NCBI GenBank assembly: GCA_000333855.2
Contig: CM007347.1
Coordinates: 627,003-691,002 of the forward strand
Source of the DNA: Endotrypanum monterogeii
Taxonomy: Eukaryota; Euglenozoa; Kinetoplastea; Trypanosomatida; Trypanosomatidae
Length of the DNA stretch: 64,000 bases
Reading direction: 5' to 3'
Part shown: in pieces, positions 1 through 10,098 of the stretch
Position numbering within the stretch: the first letter of the stretch is position 1
Layout: each line of letters begins with the position of its first letter
Made by a program: the position numbers and the translations under genes
The notes under the pieces: generated by a model
Told to the model about the DNA's origin: nothing
Databases searched by the model: none
What the model saw: the letters and a program-made list of their open reading frames with translations, nothing else

Positions 1-1230
1 ACACATACACACACACACACGCACACGTACGTACAAACAGCATGGTAATCCCTTCTCGTGTTGCTTTCTCCATGGCAAATATTGAGCCTTTGCACTAGCG
101 TACTGACGCCTGTGCCGTTGTGAGATTCTCTCCGATCTTTCTTTTATTTATTCTACGGTGCTCATGTTGCTCCCCCCCCCCTTCCTCAGGAGGCAGCTAG
201 AGCGGGTTGCATTACACACCTCAAAAGAGAAGCGATAGGATTTCTTCCGCAGCCCGAATTCCATCGCTTCCTGTCGAGCGCCTCTCCTCGAGAAGCAATT
301 GCGGTGAGGCTTGAAGAGAGAGAGAGAGGAACACGAGTCTGTAGATCCATGCACACACCTGAGAGGGAAGCAAGCAGGCATGCGAGAGCTGACGAACAAA
401 AATGGAGATCGTCGCTCAAACCTTCAGGGTGAAATGGGGTTGGGATGGGAGAGCTTCTAACGGAAGGTGTAACTTAATTGTTTCCTTGCGATAGCAGGAA
501 AGGGTCGATGACGACGAAGCGGTAAACATAAAAGGTTTTCTATGCAACGAAGCACTGAAAGAAGGTGAAGAACACATTGAAAACCGAGGCAATGTTTTAC
601 GTAGCGAATAACCAGATTCCTTGCATCCCTTCCCTCGCTCCCTCTCCCTCCCTCCCTGTCTCTCTGTTTGTCTGCCTGTTTAGTGGCCCCTTTTATTCAA
701 CGTTAATTTTTTTTTCCTTTTGTGTGGGTCGCCAGGGTTTGCGAACAGAATTTTCTCGCCTCTCGACTATTTGTTGTCAAGGATCCCAACGTGGCCTTTC
801 AAATAGCATCCGCAAAGGGATGTTCATAGGTAGGCGATGTCCAGAGTGAGCTGAAGGGGGAAGTCTATCGTTTGTGTTGTGCACTCACGTTCATCTGTGA
901 GGTGCGCGTCTACCTGAGCGGTCGACTGTCATGTGCGTGAAGGATACTTGGCTTGTACGATTTCGGGTGAGGAACGGCGATCACAGACGTACAGATGACC
1001 GATCACGGCGGCGGCGAGTGGTCGAGCAACAGTGTATCCACTATTTCGGGTTCGATACTTCTTGCCTCCCCCCTTCATGAAGCAAGAAAACGCATCCTTC
1101 ACTCTTCCTCCCTCCTCTCTCCCCCCCTTTTTTTTTCTATCATCCCCTCTTCGCACCAACCGAAAATATTCTCCGCGCATACACATACATATATATATAT
1201 ATATATACTCATACATATATATACTCATAT

Positions 1231-1250
1231 ATACTCATATATATGAGTAT
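1231..1250. repeat. Perfect 20-bp AT-rich palindrome
   Basis: ATACTCATAT is followed directly by its reverse complement ATATGAGTAT. It sits inside a longer run of CATATATA units (about 1186-1257), so it may simply come from simple-sequence slippage. No gene overlaps it. Confidence 0.8.
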
Positions 1251-2338
1251 ATATATGCAACTCTTGCCTTGATTGCCACTTGTACCTTTCAGGCAGTGCG
1301 CAAATTGTTCTCTCTTTTTTTTTTTCAAGTTTCTGTTTTTTTGTTCACTGAGCATCGCAGGTAACGTACCACTCTCTTAATTTTACCTTACCGGTCGTTG
1401 GGCTAATTACCTGTTGTTTGGAGTGGTGGTGGTGTACATCGATCTCGTAAAAAGAAAAAAAAGGAGAGTGAGAGTGGTACTCGCATTAGGAAGCATAAGA
1501 ACAACGTGAGCGCGCTCGAATTGAGAGAAAGAGGCATACGTTTCCGTGGTTCGTAAGCACTACTGGGTGCACTAACATCCTTCCTCTTCTCACATCGCCT
1601 TTGGTGCCTTCCTGATCAACTGGAGGATCTCTCTGGAGGCCTTTCCATACCTTTTTCTTTCGGTTCTCGCTGCTGTCACCGCTCTCATGATGTTTCCCGG
1701 TATGCAAGGTCCTCAGGCATTGCCAGATCAACAGGCGTACCCGTTGTTCTGGCGTAATCTCAATCGCTTCCTTGCCATAACAACAGCCACCATAGCCGTT
1801 GCTGCTGCCGTGCGGTACTGCGAGCAGCGCACGCACTCAATGCTCGTCTCAAATCTGTGAGGTGCTGCTGGGTATGATGCGCATCATTGGTGTATCTTCG
1901 AAAATGCAGAGGTAGAGTCAGGTCTTGAATCTTCTTACAGGAAACGGCGCTGTTTCACTTGTGGGCGGGTCGAACTGGGTGTTGCTTTTTTTTTTTTGAT
2001 GCCATGCGGTCCCTCCCCCTTCCCAGACCCTTGGATTTTGTCGCCTGTGCGTGTGTGTTTTTGATGATGATTAAAGGTGTTTTTGTTTCTTTTTTTACTT
2101 TTCTGGAGTAGTTTTGTCGTGTATGGTTTTCTATGGGCGTGGCACATCGGAGTCTGTATGATTGTGTCTGCACATTTCGAGTCAGTGTGCTCCCCTTCTC
2201 TCACTTTCGTTTTCTCCCGTCGCGCTCAACATTGAAGCATCTCTCCATGGCTCCTTGTTTTCGACAAGAGACATAAAAAAAAATAAAGCGTCATCTTGAC
2301 GCTTTTTTTTATATAGAGCAGGAGCGTCGCCAAAGCTG

Positions 2339-2339
<1 letters not shown>

Positions 2340-2373
<34 letters not shown>
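2340..2373. repeat. (CA)17 microsatellite
   Basis: An uninterrupted CA dinucleotide tract of about 34 bases. Such tracts are common between trypanosomatid genes and are likely to vary in length between strains. Confidence 0.95.
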
Positions 2374-2375
<2 letters not shown>

Positions 2376-3076
2376 CAACTCGCACAGTCCAGGGGGTAGA
2401 AAGATTTGGCCTTAAGGACACACACGAATCGCCGAAGTCATGCAGATATGCGCACAGGAAATGTAGCTGGCTGCAGTTCGTCAGCGCAACACCGCTGCGC
2501 CGCTTCTACTCATCTGTCGCATGGGTTGTATTCTCACTGAATCGAGTGATTTTTAAAAAAAAGTACATGGAGACAAGAAAAAAGTAACGAGTGCACGATG
2601 ACATGTGATTGCCGTGGCCTCTTTCTGTGAGGGGTGAAGTGGGGGATGACGCTTGTGTGCGTTCATCTGGAAAAAGGATATCAGCATCTGTTCTCCTTCT
2701 TAATTTGCCCTTGGTTGTTTGCACACTCGTTGAATATGCTTCGCATCGGGGCACCCCTTATTGAGTCTCGGTAAGTGCCGTGTGTGCGTGACCTCACTGG
2801 GCTCTCGTCTTTCTACCCTGTCCGGTGAACTTCTTGCATTTATTCATTCTCTCATTTCCTCCTTGAAAACAAACAAAAACGTATATAATACTCTTCCTAG
2901 CGTGTTGAGTGCATGGGTGCACGTGTGCCGAAGCCCTCCTTGTTTTTCTGTGCGAGGAGGTGGATCTACATATATATATATATATATTTATTTACATAGA
3001 TTTGGTTATAAGGATAGGAATACAGCAACATCCACGCTTGCTTTAACCGACTTCTCGTTCACTGTTCCCTATCATC

Positions 3077-3736
3077 ATGGCTGCTGCCCCTTGTTCTTCC
3101 GGGGTTCACCTGGTTGACTTTGGTCTGTTAGCGGGCGAAGGAGATGATGTCCCCGCAGCGTCTTCTTCAGCGCCGTTAAGGGCACCGCTTGTCTTTTACT
3201 TGTCGTTCCATTTTAATTGCCCTGGTGATGAGGCAGACTTGGCAGGGTCCATCACCTCTCTGGGAGTTGCCGTCGACTTCGTGGCAGATGTGGCATCGGA
3301 GAAAAAAACGGTGAGCTTGTTACCACTCACCCCTTTGGGTGGTTTACAGACGCGATCGGGCCTTGTTGGAGCTAACAGCGCATTATTGACGGCCTGCGCT
3401 TCGGGGTCACCACCATTCTCATGTAGTGCTGTAGCAGGCACATTGCTGGGCGGTGCTGCTGATGGTGCACCTCGGGCGGTGCTTTATCGCCTGACGGTGT
3501 ACTTGAGAGACTTCGATGCGTTGGGGGCGATACAGTTGAAGCATCTGTTGCAGGTGAGTATGATGCGAGTCAAGCTGGCACATCTCTGCACCAGTGAGGG
3601 AATCTGTGGCAGTGATTCTGGAGACTCTCACACAATAGAGAGGCCGTTGGCTATGTGGAATATTGTTTGGCAGGTGCGCCGCAACCCACAAAACGAAACC
3701 GAATTGGTGCGTACTCTGTTGAACCCTCTCGTGTAG
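3077..3736 (+). CDS. Hypothetical protein, 219 aa
   Basis: I do not recognise this protein. It starts at an ATG and ends at TAG. Composition is balanced and free of the His/Thr/Val-Cys runs that microsatellite-derived frames give in this window, which argues that it is real. The middle (about residues 38-85) alternates hydrophobic and polar residues, as in beta strands. The later part (about 130-175) has a hydrophobic, probably helical stretch containing RLTVYLRDFDALG and QLKHLLQVSMMRVKLAHL. No signal peptide, membrane span or catalytic motif is visible. Two open frames of 81 and 90 codons on the opposite strand overlap it and look like shadows. It sits upstream of a small membrane protein gene in the same orientation. 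Function unknown. Confidence 0.72.
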   Translation: MAAAPCSSGVHLVDFGLLAGEGDDVPAASSSAPLRAPLVFYLSFHFNCPGDEADLAGSITSLGVAVDFVADVASEKKTVSLLPLTPLGGLQTRSGLVGANSALLTACASGSPPFSCSAVAGTLLGGAADGAPRAVLYRLTVYLRDFDALGAIQLKHLLQVSMMRVKLAHLCTSEGICGSDSGDSHTIERPLAMWNIVWQVRRNPQNETELVRTLLNPLV

Positions 3737-4507
3737 TCAGTAGACGTCGATCGCCTTTCTTCCCCTTTCCCTCTGCGCGGGCGTGTTCGCATACTACAGG
3801 GGGGTGGGTGGGTGGGTGCTGCAGGTGCACCGGTAGCGTCCGGATTTGGAGGTGACATTCGATTCTCTGGTTTGCTCATCGATTTTGTGGCTGCATATAT
3901 GACAAATGGGAGCAACCAAAGCAGGGGGTGCAACGGGTTAGGGACGAGGGGAGAAGAGGCTGATCTGTGCCTGTCCTAGCCAGACATACTCGTACAATTT
4001 ATTCACGATTTATTCCTCACCCTTTTACGCCATTGTCTTTCTCATAAGCAAAGGTCGAAAATATTCTATAACTCGATCACCTGCCCCCAAGTTGGCAATC
4101 GTTTTTCTTAACATTCCATGGTATTTTCCTTTCATTTTTTTTTTTTGTGCGTCTGGGTGCGTCTGGGTGCGTCTGTAGACATTTTCTGGATGCTTATCAC
4201 ACGTTCCTTACCCTTCCTCTCTCGTCAGTAGGCCTGTAGGTGTCTAAAAAATGGCGGTAACTTCCCCCCCCCCCCAGCAAAATGTTTGCTGCCCTCAACT
4301 CAATTCATCTTTTTTCACCTCTTCTCTTTTTCGGAAAAAAAACGAACAACACACACACACACACACATTCGCACGATGCACAACATTAATGGCAAGAGTG
4401 TTTCAGCCTTATCGAATATACAGTTTTTGCCACCATAACACTACGCTCCCCCCCTCCCCCACCACACACACACACACACACACACAGACAGAACCAGATC
4501 GGCGTCG
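3737..4507. other. Intergenic spacer
   Basis: No gene is seen. The spacer carries T and C runs, a 10-bp unit (GTGCGTCTGG) repeated three times near 4147-4176, and CA tracts near 4350-4368 and 4462-4486. The second CA tract adjoins a C-rich tract and the probable acceptor of the next gene. Confidence 0.6.
4447..4487 (+). promoter_or_regulatory. Candidate trans-splice acceptor for the 62-aa gene
   Basis: A C-rich tract runs into a CA repeat ending in CAG at 4487, about 20 nt before the ATG at 4508. The polypyrimidine-then-AG arrangement is what spliced-leader addition uses. The CA repeat makes this a weaker tract than usual, so another AG upstream could be used. Confidence 0.35.
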
Positions 4508-4696
4508 ATGTTTCTCGGCGGCTTCGTCCCGCGCCGTTTTGCGCAATTCAATCGAGATCCTTGGTGGATGTTCTTTATCTTCTCGGTTGGTGTCTGCGTA
4601 GGCGAGTACCCGGCTATGCAGATCAAGTACAACGCCCGCGACTTGATTCTAGACCCCCACCGTTACGTCTGGTCGCACCTTGATGATCACCACTAA
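4508..4696 (+). CDS. Small single-span membrane protein, 62 aa
   Basis: A short protein with a basic N-terminus (MFLGGFVPRRFAQFNRDPWW), one probable membrane helix (about residues 19-34, rich in F, I, V and G) and a polar C-terminal tail ending in His/Asp/His-rich residues. This layout is usual for small accessory subunits of mitochondrial respiratory complexes. The order of an Asp-Pro before the helix, a Pro after it, then Tyr, faintly recalls NDUFA3 of complex I, but that is only a suggestion. It starts at ATG and ends at TAA. The sequence is free of simple repeats, unlike the flanks, which supports coding. Exact function is not established. Confidence 0.65.
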   Translation: MFLGGFVPRRFAQFNRDPWWMFFIFSVGVCVGEYPAMQIKYNARDLILDPHRYVWSHLDDHH

Positions 4697-6115
4697 AGCG
4701 GTAACGCCCCTCCCCTCCTCCACCCCGATGCGGGTTATCTGGTCCCCACCCTCTCTTTTCAGAGCCCTCTTGCCTCTAACCTTTGCTCACCTCCGCTTCC
4801 CATCCCTTCGTTTTCGCACCTCGATGCAGCGCACCACCGTCGCATCCTGACTGTGTGGGGAACCTGCGGAGAAAGGGTGTTGTTGATGGATGTGGCAACG
4901 TGAGGGTGGTGGTGGAGACTTAGAGAGGGGTTGACACGTAAGAAATATCGTGTGACTGGCATTTGGTGTTGTGTCTACATCATTGAGACTGTTTTTTTTA
5001 TGGTGTTAGTAGTAGTAGCTCGTAGTTCTTGTTGTCACTACATATTGATCCCTAAGAGAGAGAGAGAAACGAGGAAATGAAGCGAGCACTAAAGTAGATG
5101 CGGGGGGAAAAAAAAAATATATATATATATATATATAACATGATAAAAAAAACACGTTGAATGAAAAAAAGTCATCATCGTCTTCTCCGTGTGTGCGCGC
5201 ATGCGTGCAAGCCAAAGATGTTTTTCTCGGCCTACCCCCATCAATGCTGTACAAGCAGGGGTTGGGCGGTACTTGGGTCTCGGTGCGTCCTCGCGGTGAG
5301 GATGTTCTCAGTGCTCTTCTCTTCGTCGATTGTACGCTAGGCGTTTTCGGAATCGGCCCATAGGGACGAGAGCAATACAGTGCAGAGAATACACAGAAGG
5401 CGGAGACTGGTGTAACGGTGACGTCAACGCCTTTTCCAATTTTTGTTCCTACCCCATGTTGTCTGTTTCCGTGTCGCAACTCTCTACAATGCCTCAGGTG
5501 AACACGGTAAACATGTGGTGGCAGTCGTGATGGTGCTGGTGGTAACAAAAGGGGGGGAACCAACCATGCCTCTCGTATTCTGGCAGAAACACGTGCATAT
5601 GCACTAGACCTGTTCCTCAAATTTCTTCCTGCGGCTCCAGTTTGCTGGAACCGCCGCTACGTGGGTCTGTGATGCGTTGCCTCCCCCCTTTGTCCTGTTT
5701 GATGACTCCGCACCCTTTTCAATCTCCTCTAACGACAATACTATTTTCACCACCACCACAATATACATGACTCTCCCTCGTCACACACACGCACACACGC
5801 ACTTGCACATAAACACGTGCGTTCTTGACACCTGAATAAACCGCCTCTATTTCTTTTCCTGGGTACCCTTCCCCTCTTTCCCTCCTCTGCTCTTCACACA
5901 CGGTCCACGCCCTCGAATGTTTTCTGCTCTCTGGCCAAGTCTTCTCATTTTCACCGTTAATCCCTCCAGCATAAACTTTACGGCTTTTCCCCTCTTCGTT
6001 TTCCTTCGGCACCCCCGTCACGGCTGTTACGCTATCCATCATTCTCAACCCCTTCCCTGTTCAGCTCATCTTCAGAGTCAACACTTCCGCTTCCTAAAAA
6101 AAGAAAAAAAAAAGA
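4697..6115. other. Intergenic spacer upstream of histone H1
   Basis: Holds the 3' UTR of the 62-aa gene and the 5' region of histone H1. There is a TA tract at about 5117-5137. The stretch 5200-5550 has higher complexity, but its open frames are short and conflict between strands. The second half is pyrimidine-rich. No further gene is supported. Confidence 0.55.
6041..6064 (+). promoter_or_regulatory. Candidate trans-splice acceptor for histone H1
   Basis: A pyrimidine-rich stretch ends in TTCAG at 6064, 52 nt before the H1 start codon at 6116. A second CAG eight bases downstream (6072) is an alternative. This is inferred from the tract alone. Confidence 0.4.
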
Positions 6116-6349
6116 ATGGCCGCTTCTCCGTCTGCTGCTCTAAGGAAGGCCGCCGCGAAAAAGGCCGGCGCAAAGAGGCCGGCGCACAAGTCAGCCCCCG
6201 CAAAGAAGAAGGCCCCCGCAAAAAAGAAGGCCCCCGCAAAGAAGAAGGCCCCCGCAAAAAAGAAGGCAGCGAAGAAGTCTCCTGCCAAGAGGAAGTCCCC
6301 CGCCAAGAAGGCCTCGGGGAAGAAGAAGGCCTCGGGAAAGAAGAAGTGA
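6116..6349 (+). CDS. H1: Histone H1, kinetoplastid type, 77 aa
   Basis: A very basic protein made almost wholly of Lys, Ala and Pro. The core repeats AKKKAP four times (about residues 29-50), followed by Ser-Pro-containing units (KSPAKRKSPAKK) and a SGKKKASGKKK tail. It has no winged-helix globular domain, as expected of kinetoplastid H1, which corresponds to the C-terminal tail of animal and plant H1. Its role would be linker-DNA binding and chromatin compaction in the nucleus. The SPAK and SPTK-like Ser-Pro sites are typical phosphorylation contexts. The copy number of the repeat units varies among species, so length is not diagnostic. The ATG follows an A-rich leader. Only one copy is seen in this window; related species often have tandem copies. 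Confidence 0.9.
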   Translation: MAASPSAALRKAAAKKAGAKRPAHKSAPAKKKAPAKKKAPAKKKAPAKKKAAKKSPAKRKSPAKKASGKKKASGKKK

Positions 6350-6767
6350 TATGAACACGCAGAGGCACACTCACCTCGGCTAATTAGAGATTCTTTCCAG
6401 CGTCTATACACTGGATGCTGTTTTGGTTCTTCAAGGGTGTTTTGGTGGCTGAGGTGGTCTTTTCTTCTCCTGCTCTCTAGCCCCTTCCTCACTCCTGTTC
6501 ACTGTGCACGGCGGAGATCGATGATGACCTGTGGGTGGAGAATCCTTGAACGCATAGGTCGGGGACGCTGACCTGTGATGTACGTTGGCGTTTGACCTCA
6601 TAGTCGCCCCCCTTTTTTTCTTCTACTCCCCTCTTCCCCGCAAACACTCCCCCATGACTGTTTATTGCATCTTGTATGTTGCTGATATGACTCACCCCTC
6701 TCCCTACTTTCCACTGTTTTTATCTGATGTTGAGATTTATAGAGATGTATGTGTAGCGACACATACA

Positions 6768-6811
6768 CACAAACAGGCACATATACATTTGTGTATATGT
6801 GCCTGTTTGTG
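6768..6811. repeat. Perfect inverted repeat: 20-bp stem, 4-nt loop
   Basis: The left arm (6768-6787, beginning CACAAACAGGCAC) is the exact reverse complement of the right arm (6792-6811), with the loop TTTG. It lies about 420 nt past the H1 stop codon. In RNA it would form a stable hairpin; in DNA it could extrude as a cruciform. Pairing stops at 6767/6812 (A against C). Confidence 0.9.
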
Positions 6812-8507
6812 CATTTGTGTATTTGTGTGCATATTTATACACTTATTCATGAGTCAAGGGGGGTGGTGGTGAGAAGGGGTTAGGGGCGGAAGGGGGGAGA
6901 GGGGGGAGGGGGAGGATATTATCCTCTTTCCCCTTTCCCTCGGTATATATATATATATATTCTCTACTCTCCTTCGACCCATCCATTCGCCTTTCCGTGT
7001 ATTTTTGTATGTATTTCTCCCACTCCCTCATTTCCCCTTCCATCGGGTATGTTAATTTTTGTACTACGTTGTCTGTTTTGTTGTTCACTTTGTACCTTTC
7101 GTCTTTTTTCTTATATATCTTACTGGTCGGTTTTTTCTTCTTCTTTTGTTGTCGGCTATAGGTGCATTTCTCGTTTGCGCCTGTGTGGGGTGTGTGTTCA
7201 GCGCGCCTCTTCTCATTTCCATAGGATGTGCAGTATGTTTCTCTCTGATTTACGCTTCTCCGTACACCCGGCGTCTCCTTCTCTCTCGTCTCCATCTCCG
7301 TGAAGGCACAGATGCCCGTTTTGTTGTTCGTGTTCTGGAGAAGAGGAGCTGATGTTGCCTAGCCGGGCGCTTCTCTTTTTTTTTTTTACAGTGCTTACCA
7401 TGTACGGCCATCCGTTTCTTTCTTTCTCGGTTTCATCCCGTCTTCATTTGCTTGGGTTACTCTGCCTGCGTGACATGTGTGCTCTCCTCTGTCTCCTTTC
7501 TTGTGTTGATCCATTTCGCCATCACTCCATTGGATGCCAATGCTTGCATTGATTCTCACCTCATAACTCGCATCTCCCTCCACATACACACACAAACAAA
7601 CATCAAGACACACATACACACACACACACACACACACATGCTGATTTGATGACAACTGGAAAAAAAAAAAGCGGGGAGCGAAACACGAAAAAAAAGAATG
7701 AATGTACGCGTGCAGCGATAAGAATCGCGCCCAACGAAACACCGCATATGGAATCTGCCCTTGCCGGCTTTCTCCCGCCCCCCCCAAAAAAAAGCATTCG
7801 CATCTTTTCCCTGCCCTTCACACGTTTCCATCAAGTCGAGGCTTGCTTCTCGTCTGTAACGTGGTCATCCCTGACCTCTGGGCCTTTCGCACGCCTCCTT
7901 TTTTTTCCCCCTCTCTTTGTGTGTCATCTTCAATGGCTTGTTCATTTTGTTTCGATTCTTCAGCTCTCAATCACCTTCGCCTGCCTTTTCAGTATACATC
8001 TTTCCCCATTTTGTTTTTTTTGTTCTCCCCTCCCCCCTCCCGTGCAGGTGGTGTTTGAGTGCCGCCGACCCTCGCCTCCTCTTCACCATATCACTATACC
8101 TCTTGAACAGAGAAGCGTCAAAGCGCCACGCACACAAACAGAGAAGGCAGAAAGAACGCGGGAAGGCAATACGAAGAGTGCTAAATTATCATGCAGAAGA
8201 CGAGAGTGAAAACAAAGCAAAACAACAACAACAACAGCAACAAAAAAAAAACAAAAATGTTTCAGCGTATGGAGGGGATTTAGAGGCGAAGTTTATATTT
8301 GTACGACTGCCCTTTTCAAAGTTTCTTTTTTTTTCTTTTCCTGTGGGGATAGAGGGAAAATCTCTGGTTTTTTTTCATATTGTATTGTTTTTATGATTTC
8401 TCTCTTTTCTCTGTCAACATTCCCTGTGAGAATGAATTCAAATGACTGTTTGTTTCCACAACTTTTGAGAATTGTCTTCGGGGCGCCTGGTCTTGCAATC
8501 GAATTGA

Positions 8508-8552
8508 TTTTGCTTCCTCCCCCTTTTCCCTTCCTTCCCCCCGCCTCCCCAG
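8508..8552 (+). promoter_or_regulatory. Strong pyrimidine tract ending in CCCCAG
   Basis: Nearly 40 consecutive pyrimidines end in AG at 8552. By sequence this is one of the best trans-splice acceptor candidates in the window, yet no established gene follows. It lies 3 nt before an ATG that opens an 88-codon frame. Confidence 0.4.
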
Positions 8553-8554
8553 GG

Positions 8555-8821
8555 ATGAAGGTATGCGCGCGTGCCCCTGGCCAAGAGTTGCGTGTTGCGT
8601 GTGTCCAAGTACATCCACCGGACTGCAGCTCACGCCTTTGCCACTCATCTCCCCTCCCCAACTATGAAGACGCAGGAAAAGAAGAGCAATATAAAACGTA
8701 TGAGAATCCTTCGAGAAAACAAACAAACAAAAAAAGCAAAACTGACTGGAAAATGGTCATGATGAATCAAACAACGGGAGAACACCGTGGCTTCCGTGGG
8801 TGTCCGTGTGCGTGCTATTAA
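8555..8821 (+). CDS. Doubtful small ORF, 88 aa
   Basis: The frame begins at the first ATG after a strong acceptor-like tract and ends at TAA. The protein starts MKVCARAPGQELRVACVQ, has a hydrophilic Lys/Asn/Thr-rich middle and ends in a Cys-rich GCPCACY. I recognise no family and see no membrane span. The A-rich segment near 8675-8755 reads as simple sequence. The position after the tract is the only positive evidence; an untranslated spliced RNA is at least as likely. Confidence 0.2.
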   Translation: MKVCARAPGQELRVACVQVHPPDCSSRLCHSSPLPNYEDAGKEEQYKTYENPSRKQTNKKSKTDWKMVMMNQTTGEHRGFRGCPCACY

Positions 8822-10067
8822 CCTTTTCCTGGGGTCATCAGTAGTTGTGGTGCCTGCGTGCTGGGAGAGGGTTAGCATCGCGCCCTCCCCACCCCCTCCC
8901 CTCAGCCTTGGGGGAGGTGGGGGGAGGCACCCCCTAGTGTGGGTAGCGGTGTACGCAGGTACATAATGGGGAGATGAATGAACTGGGATCATATGTCTGG
9001 ATGACTGTCTGTCCTCTCAGTTTTTTTTTTCTTCGAGCACTTGATTAAGTGTTGCTTCGGCATAGGATAGGGGCATACCCCCCTTCCCTACCCTTCACAC
9101 ATAATACACACAGTACCTTGGCTATGCTTGCCTGTTCATGTGTGTTCTGCGCGGATGCCTACTTTTTTGCTCTCTCGTCTTGCTCTCTTCCACTTCATTA
9201 ACAGAAATAAGATTCCATTTTTTATTTTCACGACTCCATCACCTTAACCTCCTGTATATTTATATATGCCGGGGAAAAAATATCTCATCCGCCTATCCAC
9301 ACCCGCACGCACACACGAACACGAGGGTAATGAAGAGAGACATGGAATGGGAGGGGGCGGTGTGGTGACATGGATGTAAAAAAAAAAAAAACTCGAAGAC
9401 TTTGATAATGAAGCGCGACTCGTGCGTCTGACTTTCCTCGCCTGCCGAGATACAACACATGAATGCTGTATACATTGTACACCGCTGCTACTGGGCAAGG
9501 AAAGTGAATAAGACTCGATTTCATTTCCTCTACGTCGCGAGACGTTGCGGATTGACATCTCGACCCCCGCTCAACTCATATTGTACATTAGGAGGATGGG
9601 AAAAAGAATCCCGCACCCCCCCCCCTCCCTCCCTCCCTCTACGAGTGCCCTCTATTTTCTCGGTAGTTATATGCTTCCCATACGCCGTCTGCGAAGGGGT
9701 CATTTTATTCTATTTTGCGCCTTCGGTATCCCTTAATCCCTCCACTGCCCTTTCTAAGCCTCAGGTCCCCCCTTCCATCTCGTGCGCGCGGTTCCCCCCC
9801 CCCTTCAACGGCCTTTTTGATCACCGTAACCCATATTCATATCTTGCAGGACGGTCAATGCTGCAGCCTCCTGCAGAAAACTCGACTCGTTTTCTATTCC
9901 TTTTTTGTGGCTCCCTCCTTATCCCACCCCCGCCCCTGTTGACCGAGAAAAACCCTCAGTACAAGGGGGAAGGTGACTGGACATATGCTGTCTGTCGCCA
10001 CGTCGTCCTGCCTGATCCTTTCTTCCTCCTCTGTGCTTTACGTACATACACCTCGGTGTGCTTTCAG

Positions 10068-10098
<31 letters not shown>

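Larger units (their letters stand above)
1..3076. other. 5' flank without a convincing gene
   Basis: No reading frame here looks coding. The open frames are short, lie on both strands and are dominated by dinucleotide repeats and homopolymers. The stretch holds a TA/CATA tract with a perfect palindrome near 1231-1250, a short hairpin followed by a T run at 2285-2310 and a CA tract at 2340-2373. The last few hundred bases probably contain the trans-splice signals and 5' UTR of the gene at 3077, but no single acceptor stands out. Confidence 0.6.

Noticed and set aside
5006..5620. 204-codon frame on the - strand
   Set aside because: It begins at a repeat-rich region, contains YIYIYIYFFF and SSYYY-type runs from TA and GTA repeats, and lies against the direction of every real gene.
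7395..7834. Overlapping - strand frames of 92-130 codons
   Set aside because: The products contain VCVCVCVYVC runs from a CA/GT tract and several conflicting frames are open at once, a mark of low-complexity DNA.
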